A DNA stretch of 64,000 nt from Haliea sp. (GCA_016704305.1 JADJAL010000060.1:24727-88726); one strand, 5' to 3'; positions 37,787 through 49,415 are shown, numbered from the stretch's first letter. The notes: generated by a model from the sequence alone, not told the origin. Numbers and translations: made by a program.

Positions 37787-37995
37787 AATTCGCTGAATAG
37801 ACCACGCGCTATAGTAATTCGAGGTCCGATCGGGCATCATTCGCCCCCCTGATGCATGAGGTCTGTAACGTGAGCTGCGCCGCTCGCGCTTTGCAGACTG
37901 AACATCGGAGTTTTTAGCGCCAACGATTTAGAACCAACTATCAAGCAGCCTCACGTGGCCTTTAGTAGGGGTCACCACTGAAACAAGGACCGCAC

Positions 37996-39930
37996 ATGCC
38001 TGCTATTACATTGCCAGATGGCAACATACGCTCTTTCGATCATCCTGTATCTGTTTACGACGTCGCCGCAAATATTGGCCCCGGCCTGGCGAAAGCCGCT
38101 CTCGGTGGCGTGGTGGACGGACACCCTGTGGATACCTCTTTTGTCATCGACCACGATGCCGCGCTGGCCATCATCACAGAGCAGGATGATGCCGGTCTGG
38201 AAATCATCCGCCATTCCACTGCCCATCTGTTGGCCATGGCAACTCAAGACCTGTTTCCGGGTGTACAAGTCACGATCGGGCCTGTGATAGAGGATGGCTT
38301 TTACTACGATTTCGCCGCCGGGGGGCACACGTTTACGCCCCAGGATCTGGAGAAGATCGAGCAGCGCATGGAGGAGATCGCGGAATCCGATTTGCCGGTC
38401 GAGCGGGTGGTGATGACGCGGGATATGGCGATAGCGCGATTCCGCAACCTGGGCGAGGGCTACAAGGTGCAGATCATTGAAGCGCTGCGCGAAGGTGAAG
38501 AGATTTCGCTGTATACACAGGGCGACTGGGCTGATTTGTGCCGTGGCCCGCATGTGCCGAGCACGGGCAAACTCAAGGCATTCAAACTGACGAAAGTCGC
38601 GGGTGCTTACTGGCGCGGCGATTCCAACAATGAAATGTTGCAGCGTATTTACGGGACTGCCTGGGCCAGTAAAAAGCAGCTCAAGCAATACCTGACTCGT
38701 ATAGAGGAAGCGGAAAAGCGCGATCACCGCAAAATTGCCAAAAAGCTGGATCTCTTCCATGTACAGGAAGAAGCACCCGGGATGGTGTTCTGGCATCCGG
38801 CGGGCTGGACTATCTACCAAACGATCGAGCAGTACATGCGCAAGGCGCAGCAGGCAAATGGCTACCTGGAGATCAGGACGCCGCAGTTGGTGGATATCTC
38901 GTTGTGGCAAAGGTCCGGACATGCCGACAAATTTGGCGATGACATGTTCATGCTCAAGTCCGAGGACCGGGATTTTGCAGTAAAACCGATGAACTGCCCG
39001 TGCCATATCCAGGTGTTTAACCAGGGTCTCAAGTCCTATCGTGACCTGCCCCTGCGTCTTGCCGAATTCGGCTCCTGTCACCGCAATGAACCGTCGGGCT
39101 CGCTGCACGGCATTATGCGCGTTCGCGGGTTTGTGCAGGACGATGCACACATTTTTTGTACTGAGGCGCAGATTCAACCGGAGGTGTCGACCTTCATCGA
39201 CTTTTTGCACGCCGTGTATCAGGACTTCGGTTTCAGTGAAGTGATTTACCGTCTCTCCACAAGGCCGCAGAAGCGCGTGGGTTCTGACGCAGAGTGGGAT
39301 CGTGCAGAAAAAGCGCTCGCCGACGCGTTGGATGCAAAGCAACTTGAGTGGAAGGAACTGCCGGGCGAGGGCGCGTTTTACGGCCCCAAGATCGAATTCT
39401 CACTAAAGGATTGCATCGGTCGTGTGTGGCAACTGGGTACTATCCAGGTGGATTTTTCCATGCCAGGTCGACTCGACGCGCAGTATGTCGCTGAAGACGG
39501 CAGTCGCCAGGTGCCGGTCATGCTACATCGCGCGGTCCTGGGTTCTTTTGAGCGGTTCATTGGGATATTGATTGAGCACTACGAGGGGGTATTCCCCACA
39601 TGGTTGGCGCCTACTCAGGCGGTTGTGCTGAATATTACCGACAAACAGTCCGAATATGCCCGATTTGTGGAAGATTCCATGAAGAACGCGGGCTTTCGAG
39701 TTGTTTCGGACTTGAGAAATGAAAAAATCGGCTTTAAAATCCGCGAGCACACAATTCAGAAGGTCCCCTATTTGTTAGTTGTGGGGGATAAAGAAGTGGA
39801 ATCACAGACCGTGGCCGTGCGTGCCCGTCGTGGTGAGGACCTGGGATCCATGGATCTCAATGCGTTAATCGCGCGCCTCACAGACGATGTAGCATGTCGC
39901 GGTCGTATTGTATTGGAGAATCAGTATTAA
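37996..39930 (+). CDS. thrS: Threonyl-tRNA synthetase
   Basis: Charges tRNA-Thr and edits Ser. TGS domain residues 1-62, editing domain with [10 protein letters not shown] (His pair) near 73-77, class II catalytic core with zinc ligands in [10 protein letters not shown] (Cys), [20 protein letters not shown] (His) and [14 protein letters not shown] (His), and an anticodon-binding domain at the end. 644 residues. AAGGA precedes ATG 37996. Its TAA overlaps the ATT start of infC. The 209 bases before it hold no gene. Confidence 0.97.
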   Translation: MPAITLPDGNIRSFDHPVSVYDVAANIGPGLAKAALGGVVDGHPVDTSFVIDHDAALAIITEQDDAGLEIIRHSTAHLLAMATQDLFPGVQVTIGPVIEDGFYYDFAAGGHTFTPQDLEKIEQRMEEIAESDLPVERVVMTRDMAIARFRNLGEGYKVQIIEALREGEEISLYTQGDWADLCRGPHVPSTGKLKAFKLTKVAGAYWRGDSNNEMLQRIYGTAWASKKQLKQYLTRIEEAEKRDHRKIAKKLDLFHVQEEAPGMVFWHPAGWTIYQTIEQYMRKAQQANGYLEIRTPQLVDISLWQRSGHADKFGDDMFMLKSEDRDFAVKPMNCPCHIQVFNQGLKSYRDLPLRLAEFGSCHRNEPSGSLHGIMRVRGFVQDDAHIFCTEAQIQPEVSTFIDFLHAVYQDFGFSEVIYRLSTRPQKRVGSDAEWDRAEKALADALDAKQLEWKELPGEGAFYGPKIEFSLKDCIGRVWQLGTIQVDFSMPGRLDAQYVAEDGSRQVPVMLHRAVLGSFERFIGILIEHYEGVFPTWLAPTQAVVLNITDKQSEYARFVEDSMKNAGFRVVSDLRNEKIGFKIREHTIQKVPYLLVVGDKEVESQTVAVRARRGEDLGSMDLNALIARLTDDVACRGRIVLENQY

Positions 39931-40462
39931 GAAAGATAGTGGCAAAGGAGCCAGTAAGAAGGCGATCATCAACGACCAGATCACGGCGGACCCCGTTCGA
40001 CTGGTAGGCGCCGAAGGCGAGCAAATAGGAATCGTATCTCTTAAAGAGGCACTGGCTGCGGCAGAGGCCGCGACCATGGATCTGGTTCTCATTGCAGATT
40101 CCGACCCCGTAGTGTGTAAATTGATGGACTACGGCAAGTATGTTTTTGAGATCAAGAAACAGAAAGCGGCGCAGCGCAAGAAGCAGAAGCGCACGCAGAT
40201 TAAAGAAATGAAATTTCGTCCAGGGACGGAGGAAGGGGATTACCAGGTAAAACTACGCAACCTGGTACGTTTCCTTGAAAATGGCGATAAGGCCAAAGTC
40301 ACGCTGCGTTATCGCGGACGTGAAATGGCTCACCAGGAAATCGGCATGGAACTGCTCAAGCGAGTGGAAGCTGATCTGGCCGAGTTGGGTGCCGTCGAGC
40401 AATTTCCGAAAATGGAAGGCCGACAACTCACTATGGTTATTGCCCCCAAACGGAAGAACTAG
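39926..40462 (+). CDS. infC: Translation initiation factor IF-3, ATT start
   Basis: Keeps ribosomal subunits apart and proofreads initiation. 178 residues with [25 protein letters not shown] at the N-domain and [41 protein letters not shown] in the C-domain. There is no in-frame ATG near the start. ATT at 39926-39928 has GGAG eight bases upstream and overlaps the thrS stop codon (ATTAA). infC starts with ATT in E. coli as well, where IF-3 represses its own synthesis by rejecting the unusual codon. TTG 39908 in the same frame is a weaker alternative. Confidence 0.95.
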   Translation: MKKDSGKGASKKAIINDQITADPVRLVGAEGEQIGIVSLKEALAAAEAATMDLVLIADSDPVVCKLMDYGKYVFEIKKQKAAQRKKQKRTQIKEMKFRPGTEEGDYQVKLRNLVRFLENGDKAKVTLRYRGREMAHQEIGMELLKRVEADLAELGAVEQFPKMEGRQLTMVIAPKRKN

Positions 40463-40521
40463 CGGCCTGTGAATGCCCTGGTCTCTTTAAACATGAACTA
40501 TCAAATGCGGAGTATTTGATT

Positions 40522-40716
40522 ATGCCAAAAGCGAAAATTCACAGTGGGGCCGCCAAGCGGTTTAAGAAAACTGCCGGCGGATACAAGCGCAAGAGCGCTA
40601 ACAGAAGTCATATCCTGACCAAGATGACAACCAAGCGTAAGCGCCAGTTGCGTGGAACTTCCATGATCCACGACAGCGACAAGGTGCTGATCGACCGTAT
40701 GTTTCGGGCGAGCTAA
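40522..40716 (+). CDS. rpmI: 50S ribosomal protein L35
   Basis: 64 residues, highly basic: [20 protein letters not shown] and [18 protein letters not shown] 40522 is preceded by GGAG. In the E. coli operon of the same order L20 represses L35 and L20 translation through an mRNA pseudoknot; I did not test for one here. Confidence 0.96.
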   Translation: MPKAKIHSGAAKRFKKTAGGYKRKSANRSHILTKMTTKRKRQLRGTSMIHDSDKVLIDRMFRAS

Positions 40717-40747
40717 CCGGTTACTCATTCAACATTAGGAGAAGACT

Positions 40748-41104
40748 ATGCCTCACGTAAAACGTGGTGTGGTGGCGCATCGGCGCCACAAGAAAATCTT
40801 GAAACAGGCCAAGGGATACTACGGCGCTCGCAGCCGTATCTTCCGCGTTGCCAAGCAAGCGGTAACCAAGGCGGGACAGTATGCCTATCGCGATCGTCGC
40901 CAGAAAAAACGCCAGTTCCGCGCGCTGTGGATAACGCGTATTAACGCCCAGTCGCGTTCGAATGGCCTTAGCTACAGCCGTTTGATAAATGGGCTGAAAA
41001 AGGCCGGAATAGGCCTGGACCGCCGCGTGCTGGCGGACCTGGCAGTGCACGACAAGCAGGGTTTTGCAGCGATCGTGGAGCAAGCAAAGGCCGCCTTGGC
41101 CTAA
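40748..41104 (+). CDS. rplT: 50S ribosomal protein L20
   Basis: 118 residues: [34 protein letters not shown] start (basic N-terminal extension), [17 protein letters not shown], and [25 protein letters not shown]. Follows rpmI by 31 bases; AGGAG precedes the ATG. A terminator lies between it and pheS. Confidence 0.97.
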   Translation: MPHVKRGVVAHRRHKKILKQAKGYYGARSRIFRVAKQAVTKAGQYAYRDRRQKKRQFRALWITRINAQSRSNGLSYSRLINGLKKAGIGLDRRVLADLAVHDKQGFAAIVEQAKAALA

Positions 41105-41166
41105 GCCCACCCTCACCGCTTTTTGCGGTGGGCCGCCCCGCAGTTCGCTAGCTGCATGCAGTACAC

Positions 41167-41199
41167 AAAGGGAAAGGGCCGAGCTCTTTCCCTTTTTTT
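41167..41199 (+). terminator. Terminator between rplT and pheS
   Basis: AGGGAAAG and CTTTCCCT pair across a nine-base loop, followed by seven T. A second hairpin lies upstream (CACCGC/GCGGTG around TTTTT, about 41110-41130). It could end the L20 transcript or, since pheST follows at once, act as an attenuator; I see no leader peptide rich in Phe. Confidence 0.85.
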
Positions 41200-41213
41200 A
41201 TTGGTGGATTCAA

Positions 41214-41236
41214 CGTGTAATTACCTGAATTACACG
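41214..41236 (+). promoter_or_regulatory. Perfect palindrome in the pheS leader
   Basis: CGTGTAATT and AATTACACG are exact complements with a five-base spacer, ending 22 bases before the pheS ATG. It could be an operator or a leader hairpin; no known motif is recognised. Confidence 0.5.
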
Positions 41237-41258
41237 CGTTAAATTAGAGTAAGCGAAA

Positions 41259-42268
<1,010 letters not shown>

Positions 42269-42283
42269 GGGGGGAGATAGAGA

Positions 42284-44659
42284 GTGAAAATCAGCGAACA
42301 GTGGTTGCGCGAATGGGTCTCTCCTGCGTTGAGTACAGAGGAACTTGCCCACCAGATTACGATGGCTGGCCTGGAGGTGGATGCGATCGACCCAGTGGCT
42401 CCTGCATTCAGTGGCGTAGTGGTGGCGGAAATCCTGAGCGTGGAGCCGCATCCGGATGCTGACAAGTTGCGCGTATGCGCGGTGAGCACCGGGCAAGAGA
42501 CCGTGCAGATAGTGTGCGGTGCGCCGAATGTCCGGGTCGGTCTGAAGGCACCCTTGGCGCGTGTCGGCGCCGAATTGCCGGGTGATTTCACGATCAAGCC
42601 TGCCAGGCTGCGCGGCATGGAATCAATGGGTATGCTCTGTGCGGAGCAGGAGCTGGGATTATCGGCAGCATCCGCAGGTTTGATGGAATTGTCAGCTGAC
42701 GCACCTGTCGGCACGGATTTACGCAAATACCTGTGCCTCGATGACAACGTGATCGACATCAGTATTACGCCCAATCGTGCAGATTGCCTGGGTATTTCCG
42801 GCATAGCACGCGAAGTCGGCCTGTTGAACAACCTGCCAGTAAAAGCGCCGGATTTTCCGCGAATTGTTGAGTCCACTGCGCAAGCTTTCGCCATAGATGT
42901 TAATGCCAGTGAAGCCTGTCCTCGGTACGTTGGCCGTATCATCAAAGGCATCGACATCTCACGTCCCAGCCCGTTGTGGCTGCAGGAAAAATTGCGCCGT
43001 TGTGGCATCCGCACCATCGACGCGGTTGTGGATGTGACCAACTACGTGCTGCTGGAACTCGGTCAGCCAATGCACGCCTTCGACCTCGACAAATTACAGG
43101 GAGGGATTGTCGTGCGGATGGCCGAGCAGGGCGAATCCATGGAACTACTGGACGGGCAGACGCAGGCATTGCGTTCAGACACGCTACTTATCGCCGATCA
43201 TAAAGGTCCTCTGGCCATGGCTGGAATCATGGGCGGCAGGCAGTCAGCGGTGAGTGCACAAACGGTTGACCTGTTTCTGGAATCAGCGTTCTTCGCGCCT
43301 CATCTGCTGGCAGGCAAAGCGCGCTCTTACGGTTTGCACACAGAATCCTCGCACCGCTTTGAGCGCGGGGTGGATTTCCAGTTGCAGATCGCCGCAATGG
43401 AGCGCGCCACGCAGTTGCTGCTAGAGATTGTTGGTGGCGCGGCAGGGCCCTTACAGGAAGTCGTGTCGCAGGCCGATCTGCCGGTGCGGCCCGATGTTAT
43501 GTTGCGCGCAGCGCGTATTGAGAAAGTACTGGGGTTTGATTTGCCCGCAGGATCGGTGGAGCGAATTCTGCGCGGCCTCGGCCTGGGAGTGACGGCTACC
43601 GCTGACGGCTGGCAATGCGCGGTGCCCAGCTGGCGCTTTGATATTTCCATTGAAGTCGATCTGTTGGAGGAACTGGCACGTGTCTATGGCTACAACAATT
43701 TGCCAGTAAAGCAGATCCGCGCAGATCTCCAGATGCGGCCGCAACCTGAGACGGCGTTATCGATCCGGCATCTTCGCCGCCACTTGGGCGCCCGGGGATA
43801 TCGAGAGGCGATCACCTACAGTTTTGTCGATCCCGAGCTGCAGCAGCTCTTCGATCCGGAGCTCGCTCCTGTGGCGCTGAAGAATCCTATCTCGGCGGAA
43901 ATGGCTGTCATGCGTACGAGTTTGTTGCCCGGTCTGGTGAGTGCTGTCCTGCACAATGTGAATCGCCAGCAGCCGCGGGTACGGTTATTTGAAAGCGGCC
44001 TGCGGTTTATACCGGGCGATGCTGCGCTGCGCCAGGTCCCCACGCTGGCGATGGTGTGTACCGGGCAGCGTTTTTCAGAGTCGTGGAGCACACCTGCTGC
44101 ACAACTGGATTACTTCGACCTGAAGGGTGATCTGGAGAGTTTGCTCGCACTGACACGCGTCCCTGCAGCATATGGATTCGAGGCTGCATCGCATCCCGCA
44201 TTGCATCCGGGGCAGACTGCCCGGATAACCCGAAAAGGGCAGGATGTGGGGCTGCTGGGTGCGCTGCACCCCAGTGTCGGAGCGCGTTTGGGCTTAAGCG
44301 CACCACTTTTTGTATGTGAAATTGATCTGGATGCGGTGCTGGAAGCGGCGCAAACCAAATTCAGCGAGCTGTCGAAGTTCCCGGAAATTCGGCGGGATTT
44401 AGCAGTAGTTGTCGACAAATCGGTAACTGCCAGGCATTTAATGGAGCAGGTGAGGTCGGTCGCGGGAACTTACCTCACAGACTTAACGCTCTTTGATGTC
44501 TATACGGGCAAAGGTATTGATCCTAAAAGAAAAAGTCTTGCACTGGGTTTGACATTCCGCGATCAATCGCGCACTCTTGCTGATGAAGTAGTAAATCTGG
44601 CCATGGGTCAAGTCATTGATCTGTTGGAAAAAAATTATAACGCTGAGCTTAGGAGCTAG
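42284..44659 (+). CDS. pheT: Phenylalanyl-tRNA synthetase beta subunit
   Basis: 791 residues, intact. Domains in order: tRNA-binding OB fold (residues 39-150, HPDADKLRVCAVSTG), B3/4 editing domain (about 210-385), B5 domain (about 405-475), catalytic-like core, and FDX-ACB anticodon-binding domain (about 697-790, FPEIRRDLAVVVDKSV). GTG start at 42284 with GGGGGAGA upstream. It follows pheS by 15 bases and ihfA by 12 bases, the usual pheS-pheT-ihfA order. Confidence 0.96.
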   Translation: MKISEQWLREWVSPALSTEELAHQITMAGLEVDAIDPVAPAFSGVVVAEILSVEPHPDADKLRVCAVSTGQETVQIVCGAPNVRVGLKAPLARVGAELPGDFTIKPARLRGMESMGMLCAEQELGLSAASAGLMELSADAPVGTDLRKYLCLDDNVIDISITPNRADCLGISGIAREVGLLNNLPVKAPDFPRIVESTAQAFAIDVNASEACPRYVGRIIKGIDISRPSPLWLQEKLRRCGIRTIDAVVDVTNYVLLELGQPMHAFDLDKLQGGIVVRMAEQGESMELLDGQTQALRSDTLLIADHKGPLAMAGIMGGRQSAVSAQTVDLFLESAFFAPHLLAGKARSYGLHTESSHRFERGVDFQLQIAAMERATQLLLEIVGGAAGPLQEVVSQADLPVRPDVMLRAARIEKVLGFDLPAGSVERILRGLGLGVTATADGWQCAVPSWRFDISIEVDLLEELARVYGYNNLPVKQIRADLQMRPQPETALSIRHLRRHLGARGYREAITYSFVDPELQQLFDPELAPVALKNPISAEMAVMRTSLLPGLVSAVLHNVNRQQPRVRLFESGLRFIPGDAALRQVPTLAMVCTGQRFSESWSTPAAQLDYFDLKGDLESLLALTRVPAAYGFEAASHPALHPGQTARITRKGQDVGLLGALHPSVGARLGLSAPLFVCEIDLDAVLEAAQTKFSELSKFPEIRRDLAVVVDKSVTARHLMEQVRSVAGTYLTDLTLFDVYTGKGIDPKRKSLALGLTFRDQSRTLADEVVNLAMGQVIDLLEKNYNAELRS

Positions 44660-44671
44660 GTAGAAAGGACG

Positions 44672-44977
44672 ATGGTTGCTCTGACTAAATCGGAAATGGC
44701 GGAACGCCTATTTGAAGAGTTGGGGCTCAATAAACGCGAGGCCAAGGAAATCGTCGAGTTGTTTTTCGAGGAAATTCGCGGTTGCCTCGAGAATAACGAG
44801 CAAGTGAAGTTGTCGGGTTTCGGCAATTTCGATCTGCGCGATAAAAGCCAGCGTCCTGGTCGCAATCCGAAGACGGGAGAGGAAATTCCGATTTCTGCCC
44901 GCAGGGTAGTTACCTTCAGGCCCGGTCAGAAGCTCAAAGCCCGAGTAGAAGCCTATGTTGGAACCGACGCACAATAA
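44672..44977 (+). CDS. ihfA: Integration host factor subunit alpha
   Basis: Partner of IhfB. 101 residues: [41 protein letters not shown] and the RNPKTG DNA-contact loop, then [26 protein letters not shown] precedes the ATG. Its end overlaps the MerR-like gene by 23 bases. Confidence 0.97.
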   Translation: MVALTKSEMAERLFEELGLNKREAKEIVELFFEEIRGCLENNEQVKLSGFGNFDLRDKSQRPGRNPKTGEEIPISARRVVTFRPGQKLKARVEAYVGTDAQ

Positions 44978-45320
44978 TGAACTGCCCGCGATTCCGGGCA
45001 AGCGCTATTTCACGATTGGTGAGGTCAGTGAACTCTGTGCCGTTAAACCACATGTCCTGCGCTACTGGGAGCAGGAGTTCCCGCAGTTAAAGCCTGTTAA
45101 GCGTCGCGGCAATCGTCGCTATTACCAGCGCGATGATGTGCTCACGATTCGACAGATACGTGGCCTGTTGTACGATCAGGGCTATACCATCGGTGGTGCC
45201 AGGCAACGCATGACAGACGAGAACGGCAAGTCGCTGGTCACCACCGACCTGCGCGCAGTGATCAAGGAAACGATTGAGGAACTGGAAGATGTACTCAAGG
45301 TGCTCGCGCCCTCCAAATAG
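44955..45320 (+). CDS. MerR-family transcriptional regulator
   Basis: 121 residues. Helix-turn-helix [27 protein letters not shown] at about 16-42 and the second wing [30 protein letters not shown], then a short dimerisation helix. No Cys metal site, so it is not a mercury-type sensor. It is the regulator usually found directly after ihfA in gammaproteobacteria; targets are unknown. Start codon lies inside ihfA, which implies coupling. Confidence 0.9.
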   Translation: MLEPTHNNELPAIPGKRYFTIGEVSELCAVKPHVLRYWEQEFPQLKPVKRRGNRRYYQRDDVLTIRQIRGLLYDQGYTIGGARQRMTDENGKSLVTTDLRAVIKETIEELEDVLKVLAPSK

Positions 45321-45322
45321 CC

Positions 45323-45351
45323 TTTGTATCAAAGGCCGTATTGAGTATAAT
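45323..45351 (+). promoter_or_regulatory. tRNA-Pro promoter
   Basis: TTTGTA (45323-45328) and a perfect TATAAT (45346-45351) with 17 bases between, followed by a GC-rich discriminator as is common for stable RNA genes. It begins just after the MerR stop codon. Confidence 0.8.
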
Positions 45352-45375
45352 GCCGCGCTCGCGAAGCAAGCGATC

Positions 45376-45453
<78 letters not shown>

Positions 45454-45479
45454 ATTACCCTTCCAAAGACGGTCAGAAG

Positions 45480-45503
45480 GCCCTGTAAATACAGGGCTTT
45501 TTT
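45480..45503 (+). terminator. tRNA-Pro terminator
   Basis: GCCCTGT and ACAGGGC form a perfect seven-base stem with a four-base loop, followed by six T. Confidence 0.93.
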
Positions 45504-45700
45504 GGTTTACTGTGAACGCAAAAGCTGTCGCGAATCTCTCGCTTCCTTCCAGACCGACAGTTGGTGTGAGAGGCGTCGATGTGCAGTTTGCCAACATGCT
45601 TGGCATTGACTGTCGCGGAAGTTTCCACCTAAGCTGACCGCGTTAAATCTGACACGTGTTTCCCGGCGCAGATCGGGATTCGAATAGCTGAACTTTCCAA

Positions 45701-47272
45701 ATGGACTCCATGAAACACGTTGCTGTTGTCGCTGCCACGGGCGGTGATTTAATGCTCGCCTTGCGCCAATGCCTGCTGGTGCTCAGCCTGCTATTTATCG
45801 TGCCCGGCAGTATGACGTCGGCATTCGCCCGTTCCGCGAGCGAACAGGGCGAGGATTTCTCGAGGAAGACCGTGGTTGAGCGGGCGCGGTTATTGTCGGA
45901 GCAGCCGTATGCGCCGCCACCGCAGGCACCTGAAGCGTTGCGCAGTCTCGATTATTCGCAGTACCGCATGATCAACTTTCAGCAGAAGGCCGCTATCTGG
46001 GGCGACTCAAAATCGCGGTTTTCCATCCAACTGTTCGCGCCGGGTTTTTTGTACCATGATCTGATTGATATCAATGTCGTCGAAAATGGTAAAAGTTATC
46101 CTTTGCGTGTCACGGAGAAATCCTTCCGAGTGCCCGACCCGGAGTTTACGAAAGTGTTGCAGGAAGTCGGCAAGTTTGCGGGCATGCGTTTGCACTATCC
46201 GCTCAACACTGAAGACTACGCTGATGAGTTTCTGGTGTTTCAAGGCGCGAGTTATTTCCGTGGCGTTTCCAAAGGCCAGCTGTACGGCTTGTCGGCGCGG
46301 GGCCTTGCTATTGATGTGGCCGGACCGGAGGGTGAAGAGCACCCGATCTTTCGCGAATTCTGGGTGGAGCGCCCGTCGAGCAAAAGTGAGTTCATAGTGG
46401 TACATGCACTGCTGGATAGCAGGCGTGTGGCAGGCGCCTATCGTTTCGCTATTTATCCGGGTTCATCACTGCGCATGGATATTGAGGTCGTATTGTTTCC
46501 ACGCGAGAACCTTGATCACGTCGGATTGGCTCCACTCACTTCCATGTTCATGCACGGTCCGCTCGACCACGCGGACCAACCAGACTATCGGCCGACAGTA
46601 CACGACTCGGAGGGCCTCGCCATCAAGCGGGGCAACGGGGAGCGTATCTGGCGCCCACTGGCAAACCCGCGCGAATTGCAAGTCAGTGCGTTTGTTGATG
46701 AGAACCCTGCAGGCTTCGGCTTGATTCAACGTGAACGTGGATTTGACGCTTTCCATGACCTTGAAGCGCACTATGAGCAGCGGCCTTCGGCATGGGTGCA
46801 GCCAATGGGTGACTGGGGCAAAGGCTATGTTGCACTGGTGGAAATTCCGTCAAATTTCGAGGGCAATGACAATATCGTGGTGTACTGGAGTCCCGAGAAG
46901 GGCTTGCGCAAGGGCGAGCGGTTTGAGTATGCCTATCGGCTTACATGGCCCAATGATGCGCCGGGCAGTCGCGGCATAGCATCAGTGGTTCGCAGTGCGG
47001 GTGGTCATAAACTGCTCAGTGACCATCCTGAGGTGGTGATTGACTACAGCAACCTGACAGTTGATAACCTTGACGATGTGGTGGCCAATGCGACAATCAG
47101 CTCCGGGCGGATACTGGAATCTCAAGTGCAGCCGAATCCGGCGACGAACGGTGTCCGCGTCCTCGTGAGGCTGGCCAGTGACGAGCCCGCTGCGGAAATG
47201 CGAGTCGACCTCAAGGTAGGCGATAAGCAGGTTGCTGAGACCTGGCTGTATCGTTGGCTTGATGATTACTGA
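45701..47272 (+). CDS. opgG: Glucan biosynthesis protein G (OpgG/MdoG)
   Basis: Periplasmic protein needed for branched osmoregulated periplasmic glucans. 523 residues with an N-terminal signal region (LRQCLLVLSLLFIVPGSMTSAFARS) after a 20-residue leader. The MdoG domain has RSLDYSQYRMINFQQKAAIWGD, FAPGFLYHDLIDINVVENG, YFRGVSKGQLYGLSARGLAI, PLTSMFMHG and RVWRPLANP-like ERIWRPLANPRELQ. Several ATG codons exist near the start; 45701 or the next one (45710) are both possible. It overlaps opgH by 11 bases. Confidence 0.94.
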   Translation: MDSMKHVAVVAATGGDLMLALRQCLLVLSLLFIVPGSMTSAFARSASEQGEDFSRKTVVERARLLSEQPYAPPPQAPEALRSLDYSQYRMINFQQKAAIWGDSKSRFSIQLFAPGFLYHDLIDINVVENGKSYPLRVTEKSFRVPDPEFTKVLQEVGKFAGMRLHYPLNTEDYADEFLVFQGASYFRGVSKGQLYGLSARGLAIDVAGPEGEEHPIFREFWVERPSSKSEFIVVHALLDSRRVAGAYRFAIYPGSSLRMDIEVVLFPRENLDHVGLAPLTSMFMHGPLDHADQPDYRPTVHDSEGLAIKRGNGERIWRPLANPRELQVSAFVDENPAGFGLIQRERGFDAFHDLEAHYEQRPSAWVQPMGDWGKGYVALVEIPSNFEGNDNIVVYWSPEKGLRKGERFEYAYRLTWPNDAPGSRGIASVVRSAGGHKLLSDHPEVVIDYSNLTVDNLDDVVANATISSGRILESQVQPNPATNGVRVLVRLASDEPAAEMRVDLKVGDKQVAETWLYRWLDDY

Positions 47273-49406
47273 CACTGCGAGTCCTGCGGTGCAGATTGAC
47301 GAGCTGACGCAGGCAGCCCTGCCCGCCGAGAGTCCGCTGCCTATGCCGCGAAGGGACTTGCATGAGCCCCGCCAGAAGTCGCGCGCAGGCATCACGCTGG
47401 CAGGCAGGCTTAAGATACTGCTGGCCCGTCTGTATGTCGGAGGTGCAACACTGGCAATGGCAGCCTACGGCAGTATCGAGATGTACGGTGTCTTGAGTCC
47501 CTCGTCGATCACACTGCCGCAGAGGCTCTTCCTGGTGCTCTTCAGCATCAATTTTACCTGGATATCCTTCGCTTTCATCCAGGCCATACCGGGCTTTTTC
47601 CGCAGTGTACTGCCGCGTCTGGCCAAAATACCCGAATACAGCGGCGAGATTCCGACGCGTACTGCAATCCTGCTACCGGTGTATAACGAGCAGCCACAGG
47701 GAATTGCGGCCGCTATCATCGCGATGCGTAGCGAACTGATCGCACGCGAGCCCGGCAAATTCGCCTTCTTCATCCTCAGTGATACCAATCAAGCCGATGC
47801 CTGGGTAGCGGAGGAGGCCGTATTCCGCAGGATCATCGAGGCAGCCGATGACAGCTGTCCGATATATTATCGGACGCGGACAGATAACCGCGAGCGTAAG
47901 GCTGGCAACATTGCCGATTGGGTCCGGCGCTGGGGTGGCGCCTACGAGGCCATGATCGTCCTCGACGCAGACAGTATTCTCAGCGCTGACACGCTGGTCA
48001 CGCTGACCCGCAGAATGGCGGCGGCACCCGGTGTCGGCTTGATCCAATCCCTGCCGCGGATCGTTCGGGCCAAGAGTCTCTATGGCCGAGCCCAGCAGTT
48101 CGCCAACCAGTGCTATGGACCGATCTACGCCCGCGGCTTGGCCGCATGGCATGGGTTGTCGTCGAATTTCTGGGGACACAATGCCATCATTCGCTGCCGT
48201 GCGTTTGCCGAATCCTGCTCACTGCCTTTACTGCGCGGTCGTCCTCCGTTTGGGGGTGCAATACTCAGCCATGATTTCATAGAGGCGGCGCTGTTGCGCC
48301 GCGCGGGCTGGGGTGTCCGGTTTGACGTCGACATTAACCAGAGCTGGGAAGAGGCACCTCCCTCACTATTGGATGTCATCGTTCGCGACAGGCGCTGGTG
48401 CCAGGGTAACCTGCAGCATACCCGACTGTTGTTCGCTCGTGGCCTTACGCTGGCGACTCGCCTACATCTACTCACGGGTATCATGGCCTACGTCAGCGCA
48501 GCGCTGTGGTTGCTGCTGGTTATCGTTGGGCTGACGATTGCTGTGCAGGCTAATCTTGTGCGCCCGGAATATTTCGCCGAGCCCTCGCTGTTTCCAACAT
48601 GGCCGGTCTTTGATTCGGAGCGCGCGCTGCAACTGTTTGGTGTTTCCATGGCGGTGGTACTGGCACCCAAGGTCATGAGCTGGTTCGCGGTTTTGGTCAA
48701 TATCCCGTTGTGCCTGCGATTTGGTGGTCCGGTGCTGCTGACGTTGAGCACTGTATTCGAAACGTTGCTGTCTGCGCTGTATGCACCCATTCTGATGGTC
48801 GCACAGGCCAAGGTTATATGGGACATATTGTGGGGCCACGACAGCGGTTGGAAACCGCAGCGACGCGACGACGGAGCGCTCGACTGGGCGACAGTGTTTC
48901 GGGCGCATCGCGGGCATATGCTGTTCGGTGGAACATTGGCGCTGATAGCCTGGGTTGTCAGTGAACCCCTGTTCTACTGGTTGCTCCCGATCACCCTGGG
49001 TTTGGTGCTGTCGCCATTGCTGAGCTGGATTAGTGGTGGCACTCGCCGTGGCAAATTATTCGCGCTGCTTGGACTTTTGCGGGCGCCAGAAGAAAAGCGA
49101 CCCGCGCCCGTGCTGGCCAGTAAGCAGGTCGAACTTGAGCGACTTCCTAAAGATGCCGACGAGCCTGCGCTTGGACGTTTGATGGCGGACCAGGCGCTGT
49201 TCACATGGCACCGTGCGCAACTGGCTCCGTTTACTGCAAAACCGGCGCCGGAGAACTTCAATGCGGCAGCGGTAACCGCCACATGGAAAGCTGAACATGC
49301 CAGCAACCTTGACGAATTATGTCGCTGGTTGGAGCCAGCCGAAACGCTGGCGCTGATCAGCGAGCGGGCGGGACTTGACCAGTTGCAGAAGCTGCAGAAA
49401 CGCTGA
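47262..49406 (+). CDS. opgH: Glucans biosynthesis glucosyltransferase H (OpgH/MdoH)
   Basis: Inner-membrane GT2 enzyme that builds the beta-1,2-glucan backbone from UDP-glucose. Hydrophobic segments near residues 55-75 and 90-115, catalytic domain with LLPVYNEQPQGIAAAI, VLDADSILSADTL, SHDFIEAALLRRAGW and the Q/RxxRW-type RDRRWCQGNLQH, then several C-terminal membrane spans. 714 residues, shorter than the 847 of E. coli MdoH, which has longer cytoplasmic ends. ATG 47262 lies inside opgG; a TTG at 47232 would add ten residues. Confidence 0.93.
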   Translation: MITDTASPAVQIDELTQAALPAESPLPMPRRDLHEPRQKSRAGITLAGRLKILLARLYVGGATLAMAAYGSIEMYGVLSPSSITLPQRLFLVLFSINFTWISFAFIQAIPGFFRSVLPRLAKIPEYSGEIPTRTAILLPVYNEQPQGIAAAIIAMRSELIAREPGKFAFFILSDTNQADAWVAEEAVFRRIIEAADDSCPIYYRTRTDNRERKAGNIADWVRRWGGAYEAMIVLDADSILSADTLVTLTRRMAAAPGVGLIQSLPRIVRAKSLYGRAQQFANQCYGPIYARGLAAWHGLSSNFWGHNAIIRCRAFAESCSLPLLRGRPPFGGAILSHDFIEAALLRRAGWGVRFDVDINQSWEEAPPSLLDVIVRDRRWCQGNLQHTRLLFARGLTLATRLHLLTGIMAYVSAALWLLLVIVGLTIAVQANLVRPEYFAEPSLFPTWPVFDSERALQLFGVSMAVVLAPKVMSWFAVLVNIPLCLRFGGPVLLTLSTVFETLLSALYAPILMVAQAKVIWDILWGHDSGWKPQRRDDGALDWATVFRAHRGHMLFGGTLALIAWVVSEPLFYWLLPITLGLVLSPLLSWISGGTRRGKLFALLGLLRAPEEKRPAPVLASKQVELERLPKDADEPALGRLMADQALFTWHRAQLAPFTAKPAPENFNAAAVTATWKAEHASNLDELCRWLEPAETLALISERAGLDQLQKLQKR

Positions 49407-49415
49407 TTAATAGCT

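Noticed and set aside
37787..37995. T-box or riboswitch upstream of thrS
   Set aside because: I looked for a specifier-type stem and an antiterminator and saw neither; T-boxes are also rare in this class.
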